From assembly GCA_937951935.1 (NCBI GenBank), contig CALGAM010000250.1, positions 1-64,000 of the forward strand: a stretch of 64,000 nt of DNA, written 5' to 3'. The notes under the pieces were generated by a model. It did no database searches and was not told where the DNA came from. It saw nothing but the letters and a program-made list of their open reading frames with translations. This document shows, in pieces, positions 10,601 to 19,600 of this stretch (position 1 is the stretch's first letter; every line of letters begins with the position of its first letter). This DNA comes from an uncultured Micromonospora sp. (GTDB taxonomy: Bacteria; Actinomycetota; Actinomycetes; Mycobacteriales; Micromonosporaceae). A program made the translations under genes and the position numbers.

Positions 10601-13600
10601 CAGCAGGCCCTCCTCGAACAGGAGCTGGGCGTAGCTCGGGGTGACGTTGACGACGTCGATCCGGTGGCGGTCGCAGTAGTCGACCAGTGCCCGGGCGTCC
10701 CGGCGCAGCTCCTCGTCGCAGATGTGCACCTCGTGCCCCTCGACGAGCCAGAGCAGTTCCTCCCAGGACATGTCGAAGGCGAACGAGACGGTGTGCGCGA
10801 CACGCAGCCGCCGTCCCCCGGCCGCCGCGACGGTCGGACCGAAGATCGCCTCCCGGTGGTTGAGCTGCATGTTCGTCAACCCCCGGTACGGCGTCACGAC
10901 TCCCTTGGGGCGTCCCGTGGAGCCGGAGGTGTAGATCAGGTAGGCGGGGTGTTCGAGCCGGTGCGGGTCGGTCCGGGCGAACCCGGGTGGCAGTTCGGTG
11001 TCGTCGAGCGGCTCGGCGGAGCGTCCGGCCAGCTCGGCGGTCACCGCCGGGGTGTCCAGGGCGAGCACCGTCGGCGGAAGGTCGTCCGGCAGCGCCGCCA
11101 GGACGGTCGTGGTCGTCACCAGGCACGCCGGCTCGGTGTCGGCGAGGACGAAGGCCAGCCGGTCGGCGGGATGGTCCAGCTCCAGCGGCAGGTACGCGGC
11201 GCCGGTGCGCAGCACCGCGAAGAGCGCCACCACCATGTCCAGGGAGCGCGGCAGGGCGAGCGCCACCACCCGCTCCGGGCCGGCGCCCCGGGCGATCAAC
11301 AGTCGGGCCAGCCGGTTGGCCCGGGCGTCGAGCTCGGCGTACGTCAGGGTCCGGCGGCCGGGGGCGACGTCGGCGGACGCCGTGCCGGCCGGGGCGGTGG
11401 ACGGGTGCCGCCTCCCGCCGTCGGCGAGGACCAGCGCCACCTCGTCCGGTGTCCGCGCGGCCTGGGCGGCGAGCAGGTCGGCGACGGACTCGGTGCCGAC
11501 CGGGTGCCGGGTGGCGTCCCACTCCGCCGCCAGCACGGCCCGTTCCGCGTCGGTGAGCAGGTCGAGCCGTCCGACCGGCGGCGCGGCGGTGTCGCGGACG
11601 TCCAGGGCCGCGTCCCGGCCCGCGTCGGCGGTCCCACCGGTGGCGTCGAGGGCGTCGGCCAGCCGGGCCAGCACCGCGACGTACCGGTCGAGCAGGGTCC
11701 GGGCCAGCTCGGCCGGGACGACGTCCGGCCGGTGGTCGAGCGTGAGCCGGATCGTGCGGCCCGGGGTGACCACCAGGGTCAGCGGGTAGTGGGTGGCGTC
11801 CACCCCGTCGACCGCGACGATGCCGTGCCGCGCGCGCAGCCGGGCCGACTCCTCCTCGTCGACGAAGTTCTGGAACACGTAGAGCGTGTCGAAGAGCCGG
11901 CTGTGACCGCTGAGCCGCTGCACCTCGCCGAGTCCGAGATGGTCGTACGGCATCAGCTCCGCCCGCTGCTGTTGCAGGCGGTGCAGCAGGGCGGGCACCG
12001 GCTCGTACGGGTCGACGCGGACCCGGGCCGGCACGGTGTTCAACAGCAGCCCGACGATCTGCTCGACGTGGGGGATCTCGGGGTTGCGGCCGGAGACGGT
12101 CATCCCGAAGACGACGTCGGTACGGCCGAGGAGCCCGCCGAGCACCAGTCCCCAGGCCGCGCCGCACAGGGTGTTGAGGGTGAGCCCGTGGCGGCGTACC
12201 GCCGCGCGCATCCGCTCGCCCAGCGGCGCCGGCAGGTCCGCCCGGCAGCGTTGCGGAACCACCGGTGTCAGGGTCGCCTCCGGGGCGACCAGTGTCGGCT
12301 CGGCCAGCCCGGCGAGTGCCTCACGCCAGGCCCGGTGGGCGGGTTCGGTCTCCTGGGCGGCGAGCCAGGCGAGGTGCTCCCGGTACGACCCGGCCGGCGG
12401 CAGGTCACGGTCGTCGCCGTCGCGGGCGTAGAGGGTGAACAGCTGGTCCACGACGAGCGCCGCGGACCAGCCGTCCCAGAGCACGAGGTGGTGGCTGAGC
12501 ACCAGCCGGTCGCGGTCGTCGCCGAGCCGGATCAGCATCAGTCGGCACAGCGGCGGCCGGGCCAGGTCGAAGCGACGGTGCCGGTCCTCGGCCAGCAGCC
12601 GCGCCATCCGTTCGGCCTGGCGCCGCGGGTCCAGCCCGGTGAGGTCCACCTCGACCACGGGCAGCTCGGTCGTCTCGGCGACGAACTGCACCGGGCGGGA
12701 CAGCCCGGTGTCGGTGAAGCCGGCGCGGATGCCGGGGTTGCGGGTCAGCAGCGCGGCGCCGGCCCGGCGCAGGCGCGCCAGGTCGACCCGGTGGTCGAGG
12801 TCGAAGACGTCCTGGGCGGTGTAGACGTCCAGCCCGTCGGTGTCGTAGCTGGCGTGGAAGAACAGGCCCTCCTGCAGGGGTGACAGGGGCCAGATCTCCG
12901 TCACCGGCACCGGGCTGACCCGCGTGACCTGCGCCACCTCCGCCGGATCGAGACCGGCCAGGGTGGCCTCCACCCGGGCGTCGAGCCCGGGCCCGGGCTC
13001 GACGCCCGGGGCGTGCCCGCCGGTCGCACCGCCGCCGGTGGTGCCGTCGCCGCCACCGCCCGCGGTGGCGACGGCGGCGGTGGCGGCGGTGAGGTCCCGC
13101 AGCGCGGCGGTCCACTCCGCGGCCAGCCCGGCGACGTCCGCGTCGGCGAGCAGCCCGTCCGGCCAGGTCCAGGTGGCGGACAGGACCGGGCCGTCGCCGG
13201 TCTCGGCGCAGACCGCGTCCACCTGCAGCAGGTGGGTCGGTGCCAGCCCGCCGTTGGGGGTGGCGAGCACCGCCGACTCCGGTGCGGGCGACCAGGCCGC
13301 GTCGGACCCGCCGGGGAAACGGCCGTAGTAGTGGAACAGCACCTGGGCCGACGACCGGGCGGCGAGGATCGGCGCGGTCTGGGGGTTGAGGTAGCGCAGC
13401 ATGCCGTAGCCGAGGCCGTTGTCCGGGGCGGCACGCAGCCGGTCCCGTACGTCCCGGAGCACGTCGAGCGGGTCGTCGCCGGCCGGCAGCCGCACCGGCT
13501 GGACGCTGGTGAACCAGCCGACGGTACGGGACAGGTCGATGCCGGGGGTGAGTTCTGCCCGGCCGTGCCGCTCCACCTCGACCAGCAGGTCGGCGTCGCC

Positions 13601-16600
13601 GTCGCGTCCGGCCGGCGGGTCGGCGTCGCCGGCCCGGCTCCGCCGCCACCGGGTCACCGCCAGCCGGAGCGCGGCGAGCAGCACCTCGGTGACGTCGGCG
13701 CCGGCCGCCGCCGGGACGGCGGTGAGCAGTGGGACCGTCTCGGCCGGGTCGAGCCGGACCGCGTGCTGGCGTGCGGGGCGGGTCGGGGCGGCGTCGACCG
13801 GACCGGCGAGCAGGTCCGCCCCGGGGGCGAGGGTCTCCGACCAGTACCCTAGTTCGGCCAGCCGGTCCGGGTGCTGTGCCTGCTCGGACAGCAGGTGGGC
13901 GTAGCGCCGCAGCGAGGTGCCGACCGGGGCGAGCGCGGGCCGGCGGCCCGCCGCGACCGCGGCGGCGGCCTCGGCGAGGTCCGCCAGGAGGATCCGCCAG
14001 GAGACACCGTCGACCAGCAGGTGGTGGGTGGCGAGCAGCAGCCGTCCGGGTCGTGCCCCGGCGTCGAACCAGACCGCCTGCAGCAGGATCCCCTCGTCCG
14101 GCGCCAGCCGTCCCACCGCGGCCTCGTGCTCCCGGGTGATCGTTGCCCGCAGCGCCGCGTCGTCCAGCCCGCCGACGTCGGTGCGGCGCAACAGGTCGGT
14201 CGCCCGTACCGCCCCGGGCGGGGGGATCTCCAGCGACCAGAGCACCGAGGCGACACGGCGCAGTCGCAGCCGGAGCCCGTCGTGCCGGTCGAGGACCGCC
14301 TGCAGGACCGCGGCCAGCGTGTCGAGGTCCGGCACGGGTGGTGTGACGAGAAGCGTGGAGAGGGTGAACCGGTCGATCGGCTGGCCGGTCTCGCGCAGCC
14401 AGTGGACGATCGGCAGCGGCGGCAGTGTGCCGACCCCGTCCGAGGCACCGGCGGCCGGAGCGCCCGGGCCGGCGTCGGCCGGGGCGCCGTCCGGTGCGGG
14501 GGAACCGGGTTCGGGGCCCGCGGCGGGGCGGGGCGCCGCGTCCGACCGGGGTACGGCCGCGGCCAGCGCCGCCGGGGTGCGGTGCCGGAACAGGTCGCCG
14601 GGACGCAGCGCGAGTCCCTGCCGGCGGGCGCGGCTGGCCACCGCGATGCTGAGGATGCTGTCGCCGCCCAGGGCGAAGAAGTCGTCGCCGGTGGCGACCC
14701 GGGGCACGCCGAGCACCTCGGCGAAGATCCGCGCCAGGGTTTCGGCGTCCGGGTCCGGCGCCGCCACCGGGTCGGTGGGTCGGCCGGACGGGGCCACCGG
14801 AGCCGGGGACGGGTCGGCCGTCGACGCCGTCGGTGTGTCCGGCGGGGCCGGCAGTGCCGCCCGGTCGAGCTTGCCGCTCGCGGTGAGCGGAAGCGCGTCG
14901 AGCAGCACGACGGCGCTCGGCACCAGGGTGGCGGGCAGGGCCTCCGTCGCCGCCGCCCGCAGCGCCTCGACGGTCGGCCGCGCGCCGGGTGCGGGTACGA
15001 CGTACGCGACCAGGCGTGCGCGGCCGCGGTCGGTGCGGGCGGTCACCACCGCCCGGGCGACGCCGGGCTGGGCGGCCAGCACCGCCTCGACCTCGGCGGG
15101 GTCGACGCGGTGCCCACGGATCTTCACCTGGTGGTCGGCCCGGCCGACGTACTCCAGGTCGCCGTCGGCCCGCCAGCGCACCAGGTCGCCGGTGCGGTAC
15201 ATCCGCTCCCCGGGCGCCCCGAACGGGTCGGCGACGAACCGCTGTGCGGTCAGCGCGGCCTGACCGTGGTAGCCGAGGGCGAGCTGCGCGCCGGCGACGT
15301 ACAGCTCGCCGGTGACGCCGGGCGGGACCGGGCGCAGGCAGTCGTCCAGCACGTGGAGCCGGGTGTTGGCGACCGGACGCCCGATCGGCACACCCCCCTC
15401 GGGCTCGCCGTGGTTGGTCCACCAGGTGACCTGCACCGCCGTCTCGGTCGGGCCGTAGACGTTGTCCAGGGCGGTGCCGGTCGCGGCCCGCCACCGCCGG
15501 GCGAGCTCGGCGGTCAACGTCTCGCCGCCGCTGGAGACCCAGCGGAGGCTGGCCGCCCAGCCCGGGTCGGCGGTGACCTCGTCGGCGAGGAGGAACGACT
15601 CCACCATGGACGGCACGAAGGTGACGGTGGTGACCCGGTGCCGGCGGATCAGGGCGGCGAGCCGGGCCGGGTCCCGCAGGTCGTCCGAACCGGGCAGCAC
15701 GACGGCGGCGCCGGCGGTGAGCGGCCAGAAGATCTCCCAGACCGAGGTGTCGAAGTGCGGCGGGGCGAGTTGCAGCACCCGGTCGGTGGTGTCGAGCCGG
15801 AACCGCTGCTGGGACCAGGTCAGCTGGTTGACGATCGCCCGGTGGCTGACCAGCACGCCCTTCGGCCGGCCGGTCGAGCCGGAGGTGTAGATCAGGTACG
15901 CGGGCAGCTCCGGGTCGACCGGCGGGGTCGGGCTGTCCCCGTCCGCCGCGCCGGGCTCGGCCCCGGTCGTCGCCGGGGCCAGCAGTACGCACGTCGGCGT
16001 GGCCGCGCGGGGCAGCCGGTCGAGGACGTCGACGGTGCAGACGACGGCCCGGGCACCGGAGTCGGCCAGGACGGTGGCGATTCGCGGCCCGGGGTCCGCC
16101 GGGTCCACCGGCAGGTACGCCGCACCGACGCGGAGCACCCCGAGCATCCCGACCACCAGCTCGGCGGAGCGGGGCACCGCGACGGCGACGACGTCGCCCG
16201 GCCGTACGCCCTGTCCGACGAGGCGCCGGGCCAGCGCGGCGGAGCGCCGGTCGAGGGCGGCGTAGCTCAGTGTCCGCTCGCCGTCGAGCACCGCCACCGC
16301 CCGCGGGGTGCGGGCGGCCTGTGCCACCACGGCGCCGCCGAGCGTCGACGACGGTACGGGCGACGACGGTACGGGCATCGTCGGGCCGGTCAGCCGGGCC
16401 ACCGCGGCCGCGCGGTCCTCGGCCGGCAGCAGGTCGATCCGGCCCACCGGCCGGTCCGGGGCGGCGACGAGCGCGGTGAGGAGGTGCGACAGGCCGGCGG
16501 CGAGCTGCTCCACCGCCGGCGCGGCGATCCGCGCCGGGTCGTACTCGATGGCCAGGCCGACCGGGTCGGCCGCCGACACCAGCAGTGTCACCGGGTAGTG

Positions 16601-19600
16601 GGTGGCCTCGCGGAACTCCACCCCGGTGATCTCCACGGTGCCGCCCGGGTCGCGCAGCCCGCCGACCGCGGGATAGTTCTCGACCACGACCAGGGTGTCG
16701 AAGAGCTCGCCGCCGCCGGCCAGGCGCTGGATCGCGGGCAGCCCGAACTGCTGGTGGTCCAGCAGGTCGGCCTGTTCCCGCTGCAGCCGGGCGGCCAGGT
16801 CGACGAGCGACTCGGCCGGGCTCCAGCGCACCCGGACCGGGATGGTGGCGATGAGCGGGCCGACCATCGCGTCGACCCCCTCCACCTCGGCGGGCCGTCC
16901 GGCGACCGTGCTGCCGAAGACGACGTCGCGCCGGCCGGTACGCCGGCCGAGCAGGACGCCCCAGGCGGCGTGGACGACACCGCCGAGGGTCAGGCCGGCC
17001 TCGCGGGTCCGCTCCCGCAGCGCGGCCGCGACCGGCGGCGGCAGCACCACCGGTCGGGTCCGGGCCGACGTGCCCGCCCCGACCGAGGTCGGGTCGGTGG
17101 CGGCGGTGAGCCGGGTCGGCCCGTCCAGGTCGGCCAGCGCGGTCTGCCACGCCCGGCGGGCCGCCGCCTCGTCCCGGCCGGCCAGCCACTGCAGGTATCG
17201 GCGGTACGGCGGCGCCGGCGGCAGCCGGGGCGGCTCGTCGTGCGGGGCGTACGCGGCGAGCAGGTCCCGCAGGGTCAGGCCGGCCGACCAGCCGTCGGTG
17301 ACGATGTGGTGGTGGGTGAGCAGCAGCGTGTGGCGGTCCCGGTCGTGCCGGACCAGCGCGCAGCGCAGCAGCGGCGGGCGGGCGAGGTCGAACGGGGCGG
17401 ACCGTTCCGCCTCGGCCACCGCCTCGAACTCGGCGGTCCGGGCCGGCTCGGCGTACCCGGTCAGGTCGACCTCCCGCCACGGCGGGTCGAGCCGGCCGGC
17501 GATCGCCTGGACCGGCCGTCCGTCGGGCAGCTGGGGGAAGGCGGCCCGCAGCGGCGCGTGCCGGTCGAGGACCGCCCGGACCGCACGACGCAGCGCGGCG
17601 GGGTCGAGGTGACCGCGCAGCTCGATCACCTGCTGGACCCGGTACGGGTCGTGGTCGGGGCCGGCCGCGTGGGCGTGGAAGTACAACCCCTCCTGCAGCG
17701 GGGTGAGCGGCAGGACGTCGACCAGGTCCGGCACGGCGGTGGCCAGGTCGTCGACCTCGTCCTGGGTCAGCCGGACCAGCGGGAAGTCCGACGGGGTCGG
17801 TCCACCGGCGCCGGGGGTGGCGGCGTGCCGGACCAGCGCGTCCAGCGCCGCGAACCACCCCTCGGCCAGCGCGCGCACGTCCGCCTCGGCCAGCAGGGCC
17901 TCCGGCCAGGCCCAGGTCACCCCGAGCTCCGGTCCGTCGGGACCGTCCTCGGTGAACGCGTTCACCTCCAGCGTGTACGGCGCCACCGGCATCGCGTCGT
18001 CGAACCCGCCGGCCAGCAGCCCCACGCCGGGCAGCGGGCTCCAGGCGGTGTCGGTCGCGGTGTCCACGCCGAACCGGCCAAGGTAGTTGAAGCTGATCTG
18101 CGGGGCGGGCAGCGCGGCCAGCACGGCGGCGGACTCGGGGTTGAGGTGGCGCAGCAGGCCGAAGCCGAGACCGTGGTCGGGAAGCTCGCGGAGCGACTCC
18201 TTGATCCGCTTCAGCGCCGCCCCGGCGTCCGGGCCGCCGGCCAACGCCCCGGCCAGGTCGATCGGCCCGGTGTCCAGGCGGACGGGGAAGATGCTGGTGA
18301 ACCAGCCGAGGGTGCGGGACAGGTCCACGCCGTCGGCGATCTGCTCCTCCCGGCCGTGTCCCTCCACCGCGACCAGCGCCGCGGGCGGGTCGGTCAGTCC
18401 GCGGCGGCGCCGCCAGTCGGCCAGCGCCAGCGCGAGCGCGGTGAGCAGGACGTCGTTGACCCCGGCGTGGAACGCCGCCGGCACCGTGGTGAGCAGCGGC
18501 GCGGTCCGGTCGGCCGGCAGCCGCAGGGTGAGCCGGCGGACGCTGGCCAGGTCGCCGACCGGGTCGAGCGGGCGGTGCGCCAGGGCCGGGTCGGGGCCGT
18601 CCAGGATCCGGGCCCACAGCGGCAGCTCGGCCAGCCGTCGGGCCGACCGCGCGTCGGCGTGCAGCAGTTCGGACCAGCGTCGCAGCGGGGTGCCGACCGG
18701 GGCCAGCCGGGGTGTGCGGCCGGCGGCCACGTCCGCCCAGGCGGCGGCGAGGTCGGACAGCAGGATCCGCCAGGAGACCCCGTCGACGACCACGTGGTGG
18801 ATCAGCACCGCCAGGTGTCCGGGGTGGTCGGGCCCGGCGTCCAGCCAGACCGCCTGGACCATCACCCCGGCCTCCGGCGCCAGCCGCCGGCCCGCCTGGC
18901 GGGCGGCGGCCTCGGCGCGCTCGCGCAGCGCGGCCCCGGTCAGCGGCCCGACCTCGACACGGTGCAGCCGGTCGGCGGCACGGACCGTTCCCGGGGGTCG
19001 TACCTCCAGCCGGCCGGGACGCTCCGGGGTGGCGCGGACCAGTCGGGACCGCAACACGTCGTGCCGGTCGACGACCGCCTGCAGCACGGCGCCGAGCCGG
19101 TCGGCGGTCGCCCCGGCGGGGAGCCGGACCAGCAGCCACTGGTTGAACGCGTCGATCTCGCCGCCGCACTCGTCCAACCAGCGCATGATCGGGGTGAGGG
19201 GTAGTTCGCCGACCCCGGCGGTCGGGTCGTCGGCGGCGGCCTGCCCGGGCACCGGGGTGGCGACGGCCGCCAGCTCGGCGACGGTGCGCCGCTGGAAGAC
19301 CTGGCGCGGGGTCACCACCAGGCCGGCCCGGCGGGCGCGGACGACGAGCTGGATCGCCACGATGCTGTCCCCGCCGAGGGCGAAGAAGTCGTCGTCGACA
19401 CCGACCTCGGGCAGGCCGAGCACCTCGGCGTAGAGGGTGCAGAGCAGCTCCTCCCGGGCGTGCCGGGGGCGTGCCCCGGTGGTCAGCGCGGCGAAGTCCG
19501 GTGCCGGCAGCGCCGCCCGGTCCAGCTTGCCGCTCGGGGTGACCGGCAACCGGGGCAGCGGCACGAACGCCGTCGGCACCATGTACTCGGGCAGCCAGTT

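Noticed and set aside
13871..19204. Very long plus-strand open frames opposite the NRPS gene (for example 13871-19204, 5093-8398, 19460-22555)
   Set aside because: They are antisense shadows of a GC-rich coding sequence with strong third-position bias: Arg/Gly/Pro/Val/Gln-rich, no domains, no ribosome binding sites.
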